64,000 nucleotides of DNA. Source: a bacterium. GTDB lineage: Bacteria > Planctomycetota > JAFGQW01. A program made the translations under genes and the position numbers. Of the stretch, positions 53,089 through 61,567 are shown one piece after another. Location: the NCBI GenBank assembly GCA_030426805.1, contig JAUHXU010000006.1, forward strand, positions 124,001 to 188,000, read 5' to 3'. A model generated the notes under the pieces. The model saw only the letters and a list, made by a program, of their open reading frames with translations. It did no database searches and was not told the DNA's origin. Positions within the stretch are counted from its first letter, which is position 1. The number at the start of each line of letters is the position of its first letter.

Positions 53089-55050
53089 CTACGGATCGAA
53101 TCGCAGCGTCGCTCGTAGCCGCAGGCGGCGGTTGCCGTCCGGCGCCTCGCCCGGCGCGATCGTGAGCCCGACGGTGTGCAGCACCCCCGCGTGCTCGACG
53201 ATCGGCCCGATCGTCGCCGCCTTTCGCCGCTTCATCTCGCCTTCGAGGCGCTCGTACCAGCGACCCATCTCGTCGTCGATCCAGCGCTCCCGGTCGCGGT
53301 CGGTCTGCAGCGTGCGGTTGCCGCGCGCCTGATACTCGAGCGCCTTGCGCTTGGCTCCGGCCTGATCGAACTGTCGCTGCAGGGCCTGCGTGCGCGCCCA
53401 GTAGGGCGTCATGTCGTCGACCCACCCGAGCGACCGGCGCACGTCGATGAACGCGAACAGCGACGCATTCGAGTCGAGCGGTCGCGCGTCCTCGAACAGC
53501 CGGCGGATCTCCTCGCTCTCGCCGAGGCCGTACTTCGGATCGATGTAGGCATCGGCCATCGCGCGGAGAAACGGCGGTGACGTCGAGATCACGAGCAGGT
53601 TGCCGAACCGCCCGAAGCACGGGTTCACGATGTCGGGATTCTCGAGCGCGCCCCAGCGGTAGAACAGCATCTCGACGTCGCTCCGTGGGCTCTCCGGTCC
53701 GTCGACGCCGCGGATGTTGATGTGCTCCTTCAGCTTCTCGAGCAAGTCGTGGTGGATCGTGCGCTCCCACAGCGACAGGTCCGTCATCCGGAAGACCAAC
53801 GTCAGCCCCGGACTCGGTTCCTGCGTCGGCAACTCGGCGAAGACCTGGCGGTTGAGCAGGATCGCGCAGCCGCGCTCGAGCGACGTCGTCCACCGGTCGA
53901 GCAGGTTCGACAGCGAGCCGATCTCGGTCTGCCGCAACGTGTCGGCGATCAGCTTCGTCCAGTCCGGGTCGAGCGAATCCTCGAGCATCGCGCCGATGTC
54001 GCGCGGTTTGATGTTCGCGAACACGAACGCCATCAGCTCGCGCGGCGCGGCTCGGAGAAACGGTCGGATCGCGCCGGGCGTGTCGTCGGTCGGGGCGTCG
54101 GCGAGCGCGCGCTGCAGGCGTCGCAGCGAGCCGGGCCGGAAGTCGGCGTCGAGCGAGACGCGCGGGCTCGCCCCGAGGTGGATCGTGCCGCTCGCGCGAA
54201 CGAGGCCCGCGGGGTCGAGTGCGCGGTAGCCGAGGCGCTCCATCGCGTCGAGGTCCGGCGGGACGAGCGCGCGCGACCACGCAGCGTTGTGGCGACCCGG
54301 GTCCGGGCTCACGAGGATGCCGATCGGCGCGTCCTCGTCGATCGGACGCGGGCCCAGGCGATCGACGATCGACGCGGCCCCGGGAGCTTCGGCGGCGAGG
54401 TCGAGCGCTTTCGCGACGAGCGTCGCGTCCGAGGCGACGAGCAGCACGTCTCGCTCGCGGCTGAGGTAGTAGCGATCCGTGCGGGCGCCGTTGCGGACCG
54501 ACAGCGCGAGCACGCGGGCATCGTCGGTCGCTTCGACCGGCGCGTCGGCGAACGACCGCAGCGTGTCGCTCTGCAGCATCGCGAGTGCCGCGCGCGCCTT
54601 GAAGCTCAGCCGCGTTGCCGCGAGGAAGTCGGGCGGTGCGGTGCCGCTCGTCGGGAAGCGCGCGCCGACCGCGACCTCACGGCCGGCCACCTCCGCGATC
54701 GGGTCGATCCGAAACGCGTTCTCGACGAGGTTGAGCTGGGCGAGCGCTTCGCGCAGTCCCGCGTACGCCCCCGAACGCCGCCATTCCGGCGACGCGACCC
54801 AGCGCTTGAACGCTTCGGTCGCGCTCAGCTTCTGCCAGAACGGCGTGGCGAGCAGGCCGCGTTCCGCCTCGCCCGCGACCGACTTCGCCGCGTAGACGTT
54901 CAGGTCGGCCGGGATCAGCGCGTCGATCGACTCGACGGTGCCCTCGAACGGGTTCATCACGAACGCGCTGAACAGGACCCCGAGCAGGAGCCCGAGTGCG
55001 AGGGCGGACAGGAGCGTCCACTTGAGGATGCGGTAGAGGAGCAGGCTCAT
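53089..55050 (-). CDS. Membrane-anchored protein of unknown function
   Basis: The 653-residue product starts at ATG 55050. One membrane segment lies at about residues 12-32 (LLSALALGLLLGVLFSAFVM) and the rest is probably periplasmic. The text ADLNVYAAKSVAGEAERGLL at the start and repeated LFAFIDVRRSLG, FGRFGNLLVISTS and RDVLLVASDATLVAKALD segments recall large bacterial proteins of the DUF3352 kind, in which a repeated fold compares a value per residue block; I am not sure of that match. No catalytic motif is visible. It follows kdsA by 64 bp on the same strand. Confidence 0.7.
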   Translation of the reverse strand: MSLLLYRILKWTLLSALALGLLLGVLFSAFVMNPFEGTVESIDALIPADLNVYAAKSVAGEAERGLLATPFWQKLSATEAFKRWVASPEWRRSGAYAGLREALAQLNLVENAFRIDPIAEVAGREVAVGARFPTSGTAPPDFLAATRLSFKARAALAMLQSDTLRSFADAPVEATDDARVLALSVRNGARTDRYYLSRERDVLLVASDATLVAKALDLAAEAPGAASIVDRLGPRPIDEDAPIGILVSPDPGRHNAAWSRALVPPDLDAMERLGYRALDPAGLVRASGTIHLGASPRVSLDADFRPGSLRRLQRALADAPTDDTPGAIRPFLRAAPRELMAFVFANIKPRDIGAMLEDSLDPDWTKLIADTLRQTEIGSLSNLLDRWTTSLERGCAILLNRQVFAELPTQEPSPGLTLVFRMTDLSLWERTIHHDLLEKLKEHINIRGVDGPESPRSDVEMLFYRWGALENPDIVNPCFGRFGNLLVISTSPPFLRAMADAYIDPKYGLGESEEIRRLFEDARPLDSNASLFAFIDVRRSLGWVDDMTPYWARTQALQRQFDQAGAKRKALEYQARGNRTLQTDRDRERWIDDEMGRWYERLEGEMKRRKAATIGPIVEHAGVLHTVGLTIAPGEAPDGNRRLRLRATLRFDP

Positions 55051-55114
55051 GCGGGTTCGGTCGGGTTGGACGCCGTCGGCGGCGCCGGCTTGCGCGGATT
55101 CGCGGGCCGTCGGG

Positions 55115-55951
55115 TCATCCGGCGTCCCGCAACCGGAGCAGGCGGTCCAGGAGTGCCGGCAGCGCGTCGAGTGCGAGCATGTTCGGGCCGTCGCTCAGCC
55201 CGCGGTCGGGCTCCGGGTGGACCTCGAGAAACAGCCCGTCGATGCCCGCGCCGATCGCCGCCGCCGCGAGCGTCGGGATCATGTCGCGCCGGCCGCCGGT
55301 CGCGGTCCCGAGCCCGCCCGGGCGCTGGACGCTGTGGGTCGCGTCGAATACGACCGGTGCACCGAGCGCCCGCAGAGCCGGAAACGACGTCATGTCGACG
55401 ACGAGGTTGCGGTAACCGAAGCTCGTGCCCCGCTCGGTCAGGGCGATCCGGTCGGTGCCCCCGGCAGCTCGGGCCTTCTCGAGCACCGGCGCCATGTCCT
55501 CCGGTGCGAGGAACTGGCCCTTCTTGACGTTGACGGCGCGGGCGTGGCGGGCGGCTTCGGCGATCAGGTCGGTCTGCCGGCAGAGAAACGCGGGGATCTG
55601 GAGCACGTCGACCACCTCGGCGGCCGGCGCGACCTGGTCGGTCTGGTGGACGTCGGTGAGCACCCCGACACCGACCGCGTCCTTGATCGACGCGAGGACC
55701 GAGAGTCCGCGTTCGAGGCCGGGGCCGCGGAAGCTCGACAGGCTCGTCCGGTTCGCCTTGTCGAACGACGCCTTGAACAGCCACGGCACGCCGTGTCCGC
55801 CGAGGACTTCGGCGAGGCGCTTCGCGATGTCGAGCGTGAACCCGTCGCCGCGCTCGGCGTCCTCGATCACGCACGGGCCGGCGATCACGAACAGCGGGCG
55901 AGGCGTCCCGTCGAGCGGGCGGAAGAGGTCGAGGGCGTCCATGCCGGGCAT
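55115..55951 (-). CDS. kdsA: KdsA, 3-deoxy-D-manno-octulosonate 8-phosphate synthase
   Basis: The 278-residue product joins phosphoenolpyruvate and arabinose 5-phosphate to make KDO 8-phosphate for lipopolysaccharide. Visible motifs are FVIAGPCVIED, FKASFDKANRTSLSSFRGPG, GVLTDVHQTDQV, LQIPAFLCRQTDLI with a Cys typical of the metal-dependent type, NVKKGQFLAPEDM, ERGTSFGYRNLVVDM, FDATHSVQRPGG and LEVHPEPDRGLSDGPNML. The set is complete. The start may be this ATG or the Met three codons later. Its presence indicates a Gram-negative outer membrane with KDO. Confidence 0.95.
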   Translation of the reverse strand: MPGMDALDLFRPLDGTPRPLFVIAGPCVIEDAERGDGFTLDIAKRLAEVLGGHGVPWLFKASFDKANRTSLSSFRGPGLERGLSVLASIKDAVGVGVLTDVHQTDQVAPAAEVVDVLQIPAFLCRQTDLIAEAARHARAVNVKKGQFLAPEDMAPVLEKARAAGGTDRIALTERGTSFGYRNLVVDMTSFPALRALGAPVVFDATHSVQRPGGLGTATGGRRDMIPTLAAAAIGAGIDGLFLEVHPEPDRGLSDGPNMLALDALPALLDRLLRLRDAG

Positions 55952-55976
55952 TGTAGTGCGCGGAGGGAGGCCGTGG

Positions 55977-56852
55977 CTACCGGTCGGTCGCCGCGAAGAA
56001 GCGCACGAGCGACGGCTCGACGCGGAAGGTCACCGGCGTCTCGCCCGCGAGGTCGCCGTCGAGTTGCAGCGGCACGGATCGATCGTCGCATTCGATCCGG
56101 ACGCGCTCGCCGCGCGCGTAGATCGCGCTCCGGGGGTTGGTCCGGCCCCGCAGCGCGCGGCGGTGCAGGTCGACGAGCGCCCAACGGCTCCGCCGGCGCA
56201 GCACGACGACGTCGAGCCGGCCGTCGCTCGGGGTCGCGTCGGGCGCGAATCGGAAGTAGGCGGCGTAGTGGGGGATGTTGCAGACGAGTACCCACGCGCC
56301 GTCGTCGGCGATCGGTTCCTCGTCGACGAGCACGCGCAGCCGTGCGGGGCGGTAGCGGTAGAGTTCGCCGAGCGTCGGGCGGATGTAGGAAGCCCGCGAG
56401 ATCGCACCGCGTCGCCGGGCCTCGAGACCGCGCACGACGGCGGCGTCGAAGCCGACGCCACCGACCGCGAAGAAGCGCTGGTCGCCCGCGCGGCCGATGT
56501 CGAACGGCACCGCGCGCCCTTCGATGATCCGGCGGGCGGTTTGCGTCGGATCGCCCGTCATCCCGAGCCAGGTGCCGAGCAGGTTCGCGGTGCCGACCGG
56601 CAGCACGCCGATCGGTCGGTCGAAGCGCTGCAGGCCGCTGACGACCTCGTTGATCGTGCCGTCCCCGCCGACGACCGCGATCTCGTCGACGCGATCGATG
56701 TCCGCCGCCGCGCGCGCCGCGTCGCCGCGTCGGGTCGTGAAGACGAGGTCCACGTCGCGCGCCGGTCGGAGCGCCTGAGCGAGCGCGTCGGCCGAACGCC
56801 GCCCGCGCCCGCGGCCGGAGATCGGGTTGGCGACGATGAGCGTGCGCGGCAT
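55977..56852 (-). CDS. Diacylglycerol/sphingosine-kinase-family lipid kinase
   Basis: The 291-residue product is read from ATG 56852 (MPRTLIVANPISGRGRGRRS). A Met six codons upstream is an alternative. The catalytic domain has VANPISGRGRG and the nucleotide-binding VVGGDGTINEVVSGLQ, then LPVGTANLLGTWLGM, typical of bacterial lipid kinases (YegS/DgkB). The C-terminal beta domain ends with LQLDGDLAGETPVTFRVEPS, also typical. The lipid substrate is unknown. It is 25 bp upstream of kdsA on the same strand and may be co-transcribed as part of envelope lipid metabolism. Confidence 0.9.
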   Translation of the reverse strand: MPRTLIVANPISGRGRGRRSADALAQALRPARDVDLVFTTRRGDAARAAADIDRVDEIAVVGGDGTINEVVSGLQRFDRPIGVLPVGTANLLGTWLGMTGDPTQTARRIIEGRAVPFDIGRAGDQRFFAVGGVGFDAAVVRGLEARRRGAISRASYIRPTLGELYRYRPARLRVLVDEEPIADDGAWVLVCNIPHYAAYFRFAPDATPSDGRLDVVVLRRRSRWALVDLHRRALRGRTNPRSAIYARGERVRIECDDRSVPLQLDGDLAGETPVTFRVEPSLVRFFAATDR

Positions 56853-56943
56853 CTCCGGATCGTAGCGCATCGCGGCCGCGCGGCAAGCCGCCTTGTGCCG
56901 ATCGGTCCGCCCCGCTACACTCCCGCCCGGGAGGTGCCGAGCG

Positions 56944-58107
56944 GTGCGAATCGCGATCATCGTGATCGAAGGCCTGAGCGGTGCGCGGAGCGACGCGCTC
57001 GGGGGCGTGAGCCCGTTGGATCACGCGCGCACGCCGCACCTCGACGGGTTGGCACGACACGCGTCGATCGGCCGGGCCACCGTCGAGCCGACCGCGGCGA
57101 CGGCCGGGGTCGAGGCGGGCCTCGCGGCGCTGCTCGGCATGGCGCCGTCCGCGCTTCCGGGCCGGGGCGCGTTCGATGCGATCGGTGCCGGCCATCCGCA
57201 CGCGTCCGCCGGTGGCCGCGTGGCGGCCGCGCGGTTCGTGACGACCTTCGACCGACGGGTCGTCGGCTGCGACGGCGCGGCGCTGCGCGAGGGCGAGGCC
57301 GGCGCGTTGTGCGCTTCGGTCGTCGAGCGGTTCGGCGTCTCGTTGGTGCCGGTGGGGGGCAACCAGGCGTTGCTCGACCTCGGCCCCGTCGGAGGTGCCT
57401 TGCCGCGCACCGTGCCGCCCGAGCGGCTCGGGGTCCGCCCCGTCGACGCGGCGTTGCCCGCGGGGCCCGGCGCGAAACGGCTCGTGGAGTTGATGGACGG
57501 CGTCGCCGAGATGCTCGCGTCGCATCCGGTCAACGCGGTGCGCCTCGACCTGGGCGAGCCGCCGCTCGACCGGCTTTGGCTCTGGGGGTGTGCCGACTTG
57601 CCGCTCGGGGATCGGCCGTCGGCGACCGTCGGCGGTGCGCTTGCGACGCGGACGCTCTGGGCCGCCGGGCTGGCGCGGGCGTGCGGCCTCGAGCCGGTCG
57701 GCGCGCGCGACGGCATCAGCGCCGACGACGCGGCGGTGGGGCGCGCGGCGCTCGGCGCGCTCGAGCGCCACGACCGGGTCATCGCGCACTGTGGCGGGCC
57801 GCGGTGGGCCGCGCAGCAGCTGGATCCGGTCGGCCACGCCGCTGCGATCGCGTCGGTGGACGCGAACGTGGTCGGCCCGCTCGCAGCCGCCCTCGGTCGC
57901 GACCTCGACCGGATCGCCGTCGTCGGCTGCAACCGTGTCGGGTCACCGGATCACATCGGGCTGGAGCCCGGACCGAGCCCGTTCCTCGTCGCCGACTCGA
58001 CTCGGGAGTCGCGCGACGCCCGCTTCGACGACGCGACCGCATCCGCATCGGCGCTGGTCGCCCCCGACGCGTCCCAGTTGCGCGAGTACGTCCTCGCTCC
58101 ACGGTGA
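56944..58107 (+). CDS. Degenerate cofactor-independent phosphoglycerate-mutase-like protein (archaeal ApgM type)
   Basis: The 387-residue product starts at GTG 56944 with GGGAGG upstream. The layout follows archaeal-type iPGM of the alkaline phosphatase superfamily: GGVSPLDHARTPHLDGLA, AALLGMAPSALPGRGAFDAI and a C-terminal metal-binding region. However, the catalytic residues have changed: the first metal Asp of the usual DG motif is Glu9 (VIEGLSGA); the catalytic Ser of the PGSD motif is Val56 (AGVEAGLAALLG); and the DHSTP motif is not found (CNRVGSPDHIGLEPG). The frame is intact, so this is not a pseudogene. It is probably an inactive or altered paralogue. The metal-ligand assignment rests on my memory of the family. 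Confidence 0.7.
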   Translation: MRIAIIVIEGLSGARSDALGGVSPLDHARTPHLDGLARHASIGRATVEPTAATAGVEAGLAALLGMAPSALPGRGAFDAIGAGHPHASAGGRVAAARFVTTFDRRVVGCDGAALREGEAGALCASVVERFGVSLVPVGGNQALLDLGPVGGALPRTVPPERLGVRPVDAALPAGPGAKRLVELMDGVAEMLASHPVNAVRLDLGEPPLDRLWLWGCADLPLGDRPSATVGGALATRTLWAAGLARACGLEPVGARDGISADDAAVGRAALGALERHDRVIAHCGGPRWAAQQLDPVGHAAAIASVDANVVGPLAAALGRDLDRIAVVGCNRVGSPDHIGLEPGPSPFLVADSTRESRDARFDDATASASALVAPDASQLREYVLAPR

Positions 58108-58123
58108 GCGGTCCAAACAAAAA

Positions 58124-58155
58124 AGGGCGGAGGAGCCGGTCAGCTCCTCCGCCCT
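58124..58155 (-). terminator. Strong intrinsic terminator, minus strand
   Basis: Perfect 13-bp arms (agggcggaggagc at 58124-58136 and its complement at 58143-58155) surround a 6-nt loop. On the minus strand the stem is followed by TTTTTTGTTT. It blocks minus-strand RNA from running into the gene at 56944 and may help end the plus-strand message as a stem. Confidence 0.8.
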
Positions 58156-58393
58156 CTGCGAAATCCCGGGACGCTTGAGGTTGGGGTCTAGAAAATCGGG
58201 GTCATTGTTTACGGTTACAAAACAACCCGGAATCGCGCATTGGAAACAAGTCGTGTCGGCGATCGAGGAGGCCTTCCGGCGCGCCTCGTTATCGCACACG
58301 CCCCTTTGAGCAACGCCCGGGCCGTTCGCGGGGAAAGTTTCCAGAATCGGCGCAAGTGCCTTGTTTGAAGCGGCTTAGGGATTCGGAAACGAA

Positions 58394-58423
58394 GCGAGCC
58401 CGCCGGGGTGCCAGCGGGCTCGC
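58394..58423 (-). terminator. Intrinsic terminator of the SUMF1-like gene
   Basis: Perfect 10-bp arms (gcgagcccgc at 58394-58403, gcgggctcgc at 58414-58423) with a 10-nt loop lie 62 bp after the stop of the minus-strand gene. On that strand they are followed by TTCGTTT. Confidence 0.75.
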
Positions 58424-58485
58424 GCGGTGTTGCATCATCGAACGCGAGCGGATCTGCAACAGCATCCGCCCGCTCGAGGGCCGGG

Positions 58486-60678
58486 CTACCGGTTCCGGGT
58501 CCAGCCTTCCGCGAAGCCCCGCTCCGCCGACTCGAGTTTGAAGTCGACCGTCAGGTATCGCGTGCGCTCGTACTTCTTCAGCATCGCGAGATGGACGAGC
58601 AGTGCCGCGGGCGCGCCCTCGGGCGTGATCGGCGTGACCGAGGTGGGCGGTGCGCCCTTCACGTAGTCCACGGTCGGGTTCTCGATCTGAGCGACGATCT
58701 TCCCGCTCGCGTTGACGAACAGGATGCGCGGCACCTTCGAGTAGATCGGGATCACCTTCGGTGCAGCCGGCGCGGCATTCGGTTCGGGGGACGGGGCGGG
58801 CGCCGGAGCCGGAGCGGGTGCCGGCCCGTCCTTCTTGCCGCCCTTGTCCTTGTCTTTGTCTTTGCCTTTGCCCTTGTCCTTCTTCCGCTCGGCCTTCTGG
58901 TCCGCCTTGCGGATGGCCGCGTTGGGGTTTGCGCGTCGGGCAGCGTTCTCGTTCATCAGCTTCGCATTCGGGAAGCCGCGCTGATACATGATCGCGTAGG
59001 TGCCGGGTTCGAGCGGCGGGTTCGAGAATCGCGACGGCAGGTGGCACACGCCGATGAAGACCTTGCCTTGCTGCTTCTTGCGCTTGACCTTGTCTGAGGC
59101 GGAGTCGAGGGCTCGGGCACTGCCGAAGTTGTGCGCGTCAACGCCGACGAAGCCGACCCACTCGTACTTCGTGATGATCGTCGGCGCCGTCTGGCCCTCG
59201 AGGTAGGTCGTCCGTTCGAGCGTCGCGGTTTCCTTCGCGATCCGGCTCACCCCGCGCAGCGCCGAGAACTGCTCCTCCGCGGCGCGCGCGAGCACCGACT
59301 GGCCCACGGCGAGGTCTTTGACGCAACGGAACCCGACACCCTCGAACGCCTCGCCGACCTTCATCGGGTGGCGCCACGGCACGCGCAGGTTGAGTTTGAA
59401 CTGCTCGCCGAACGCGCCGCCCTTCACGACGACGCTGCCGGAGTCGGGCGAGGGCGTGAACTCGACGCCCGACTCGGCGTTGGGGTGCTTGCCCCAGGGC
59501 GACTGCGTCATCTCGACCGCGTTGCCGATCATGTCGAGGGCGCCGAACGGGCTGGCACCCTTCGGGAACGCGCCGACCGGGGTCAACGAAGGCGGCGTCC
59601 GATCCGGATTCAGCTTCTGATCGAGCCAGAAGAGCGCCCAGTTGCAAACGTCGGTTTCGGTCTTGCCGAACTCGTTGCCCCACGGATACCAGCGGGCTGC
59701 GCCGTCACGCGACGCTTCGCCACGCGCGAGCTTCTCCCACTCGTGTTCCGAGGCGAGTCGCTTGCCCATCCACTCGGCGCAACGCTTCGCCTGCACCGGC
59801 GTGATGCCGGTCACCGGGCAGAACTTCGACTCGGGTGGCTGGCCGGCCTCGACCGCGGAGCCGAAGTGTCGGTCCATCAGCAGGCGATTGAGCCAGGCCG
59901 TCTCGGACGCGGTCCGCTTCTCCCCCTTGTCGAGCAACCCCGCCGCGTTCCGGGGCATGCTCAACCCTGCCCAAGACGACGCGACGTAGAAGTCGGGGAG
60001 TGCGAGCAGGCGGTTGAGCTCTTTGACGAGCGCTTCCTTGAGGGTGTCGGTCACCTCGGCTCCGCCGCGTGCGGCGTCGACCGCCTTGCGCACTTCGGGG
60101 TCGAGCGCCTCGTGGATGCGCGTGCCCGGCCACGCCCGCTTGCTCTTCTTCTGGCGACCGATCCGTCCGAGCAGATCGGGCCACGACTTCACCTCGTCGA
60201 CGAAGTAGTTCGACGTCATCCCCGGGGCGCGGCCCTCGCGCCAGCACAACGGGTGGCCGCGATCGAGCAGTGGCGCCGCTGCGGCCGTCGCTTCGCGGTA
60301 GTAGTGGTACTGGAGAATCGGCACTTCGTAGAGGTCGGCGTAGAACGCGTCGACCTCTACCGTGCGCTTACGATCGCGGATCAACTCGCGAGCGATCGTC
60401 TGCTCGAACCGCTCCTGGTCACCCTTGTCGATCCGCAGCGCCTTGCGCAGCGCTTGCGCCTCGTCTTTCGTCGTGCCGGCGGCGTACCGACCGGCGGGGA
60501 CGAGGACCATACCGGGCGGTGCGAGCGAGTCCGTGGCGACCGCGGCCGAGGCAGGGGCCGCCTCTTGCGCGTGGACGGGAAGCATGGGCGCGAGCAGCGC
60601 GACGCACAGACAGTACGGCACGGCCCTCAGGGCCGCGACGGCGCGACGCTGGCGCCCCTCGAAGTCAAAGCGGGGCAT
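58486..60678 (-). CDS. Secreted SUMF1/formylglycine-generating-enzyme-like protein with long extra domains
   Basis: The 730-residue product starts at ATG 60678 behind GGGAGGAG. A signal peptide spans about residues 16-38 (CVALLAPMLPVHAQ). The SUMF1-like part covers about residues 50-455: PGMVLVPAGRYAAGTTKDEA at the start, then an unusual insert of about 200 residues, then CAEWMGKRLASEHEWEKLAR, RWYPWGNEF, GNAVEMTQSPWG and VVKGGAFGEQF. Oxygen-activating Cys pairs of true formylglycine enzymes are not clear, so it may be a binding relative. A Lys/Asp-rich run and a Pro-Ala repeat (about residues 605-650) link to a C-terminal domain of about 80 residues. It has its own promoter and terminator. 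Confidence 0.82.
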   Translation of the reverse strand: MPRFDFEGRQRRAVAALRAVPYCLCVALLAPMLPVHAQEAAPASAAVATDSLAPPGMVLVPAGRYAAGTTKDEAQALRKALRIDKGDQERFEQTIARELIRDRKRTVEVDAFYADLYEVPILQYHYYREATAAAAPLLDRGHPLCWREGRAPGMTSNYFVDEVKSWPDLLGRIGRQKKSKRAWPGTRIHEALDPEVRKAVDAARGGAEVTDTLKEALVKELNRLLALPDFYVASSWAGLSMPRNAAGLLDKGEKRTASETAWLNRLLMDRHFGSAVEAGQPPESKFCPVTGITPVQAKRCAEWMGKRLASEHEWEKLARGEASRDGAARWYPWGNEFGKTETDVCNWALFWLDQKLNPDRTPPSLTPVGAFPKGASPFGALDMIGNAVEMTQSPWGKHPNAESGVEFTPSPDSGSVVVKGGAFGEQFKLNLRVPWRHPMKVGEAFEGVGFRCVKDLAVGQSVLARAAEEQFSALRGVSRIAKETATLERTTYLEGQTAPTIITKYEWVGFVGVDAHNFGSARALDSASDKVKRKKQQGKVFIGVCHLPSRFSNPPLEPGTYAIMYQRGFPNAKLMNENAARRANPNAAIRKADQKAERKKDKGKGKDKDKDKGGKKDGPAPAPAPAPAPSPEPNAAPAAPKVIPIYSKVPRILFVNASGKIVAQIENPTVDYVKGAPPTSVTPITPEGAPAALLVHLAMLKKYERTRYLTVDFKLESAERGFAEGWTRNR

Positions 60679-60768
60679 GTTCGTGTTTTCTCCTCCCGGA
60701 GGCGCGGTCGCCGCAACACCCGAAGTCGGGCGCTCTCTTCTCCCGTGGACGAGCCGGCGCGGGACCTG

Positions 60769-60798
60769 AATCTAACGCTCGGTTCCGGCCGGTGTCAA
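60769..60798 (-). promoter_or_regulatory. Promoter of the SUMF1-like gene
   Basis: On the minus strand TTGACA (60798-60793) and TAGATT (60774-60769) are 18 bp apart, about 90 bp upstream of the start codon. Both boxes are near consensus. Confidence 0.65.
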
Positions 60799-60930
60799 CG
60801 CGGCCGCCCGCACGGCCCTCGAGGGCGATTGCGGGGGTCCCGGGCGGTCCGGGCCCGGGTTGGCATCGTCGCAAGCGGTGATCCCGTATCGCGTTGGGGC
60901 GCGCAGTTTCGCCGCGGCGCCGGGGAAGCG

Positions 60931-60960
60931 TTGACAGTCTCGCGCGGCCCCGCCTACAAT
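60931..60960 (+). promoter_or_regulatory. Near-consensus sigma-70 promoter in non-coding region
   Basis: TTGACA (60931-60936) and TACAAT (60955-60960) with an 18-bp spacer form one of the best promoters in the window. Transcription would start near 60967. No gene begins within 600 bp downstream, which makes it stand out. Confidence 0.7.
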
Positions 60961-61130
60961 GCGAATGTCTGAGGACAGAAGAAGACGTGTGGGCGAACCG
61001 GCTCGCGCGGAGTCGAGTGCAGGATCGCGATCGGAATCACGACTGGGCGGTCTCGCGGCGTCGAAATCGACGGTTTCGCGAGAATTCGTGCCTCACTCGT
61101 GGGTTGCGAGACGTATTGTCCTTGGACATG

Positions 61131-61202
61131 GTTCTCTGAGAGACCTGGTTCTCTGAGACAGGGTTCTCTGAGACAGGGTTCTCTGAGACAGGGTTCTCTG
61201 AG
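61131..61202 (+). repeat. 15-bp tandem repeat, about five units
   Basis: Three exact copies of gttctctgagacagg (61148-61162, 61163-61177, 61178-61192) are flanked by a variant unit at 61131-61147 and a partial unit at 61193-61202. Each unit contains the small palindrome CTCTGAG. The unit length of 15 would be in frame if coding, but no believable gene covers it. Confidence 0.9.
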
Positions 61203-61357
61203 TGGTTGGTGTCAGAGGTGTCCGGGGAGTGCCCCGGACGGCGCGGCCGAGTCTTCTGGACGTGGAGTCCACGGGGCGAGCCGAGCACCAGTTTGACAAT
61301 TCAAGCGAGACGCGTGCCGGGCCGCAGCCTGGCATGTGAGTCCACCCGACAGTTTCG

Positions 61358-61537
61358 AGGGAATGCCATTCGCTCGGCGTCGACCGTGGGTGCTTCGCCG
61401 TGTTCTCCGGTAACTTCCACACACATTGTCCTACTATCTCTCAATTTACTTCATTTACCCCCTTAGAATGCCGAGAGCCCGAAGCGCCGAAACCCCTATC
61501 GCGGTCTGATCGCTTGCAGTGGCATTCCCTTTTTTTT
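61358..61537 (+). terminator. Long-range inverted repeat followed by eight T
   Basis: AGGGAATGCCA (61358-61368) and TGGCATTCCCT (61520-61530) are perfect complements 151 bp apart; the last base of the right arm begins a run of eight T (61530-61537). It has the form of a terminator whose closing stem encloses a domain. It lies 30 bp before the start of the gene at 61568, so it could also act as an attenuator. Confidence 0.4.
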
Positions 61538-61567
61538 GTACCGGCCCCTTCTTGTTCCGCTCGCTCG

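Larger units (their letters stand above)
58108..58485. other. Intergenic region with two minus-strand terminators
   Basis: These 378 bp lie between two convergent genes. They hold hairpins at 58124-58155 and 58394-58423 that both terminate minus-strand RNA, and a less GC-rich stretch near 58195-58225 (tcattgtttacggttacaaaac). No gene is believable here. Confidence 0.6.
60967..61538 (+). ncRNA. Candidate structured non-coding RNA or very long leader
   Basis: From the promoter at 60931-60960 to the eight T at 61530-61537 lie about 570 bp with no credible gene. The stretch has a 12-bp composite hairpin (61051-61083: outer arms tctcgcg/cgcgaga, inner arms cgtcg/cgacg), a 15-bp tandem repeat (61131-61202), a perfect 8-bp hairpin with a 4-nt loop (61220-61239) and a terminal 11-bp inverted repeat. 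I checked for tmRNA, RNase P, SRP and 6S features by eye and did not recognise them. It is either a structured RNA or the 5' leader of the pseudouridine synthase gene at 61568. Base composition is less GC-rich than in the genes around it. Confidence 0.35.

Noticed and set aside
61131..61202. CRISPR array
   Set aside because: The repeats are only 15 bp, directly adjacent with no spacers, and no cas genes are near.
60894..61296. Short plus-strand genes in the non-coding region, including one reading the tandem repeat as GSLRQ
   Set aside because: No ribosome sites, no codon bias like neighbouring genes, and the frames are interrupted at the repeat boundaries.
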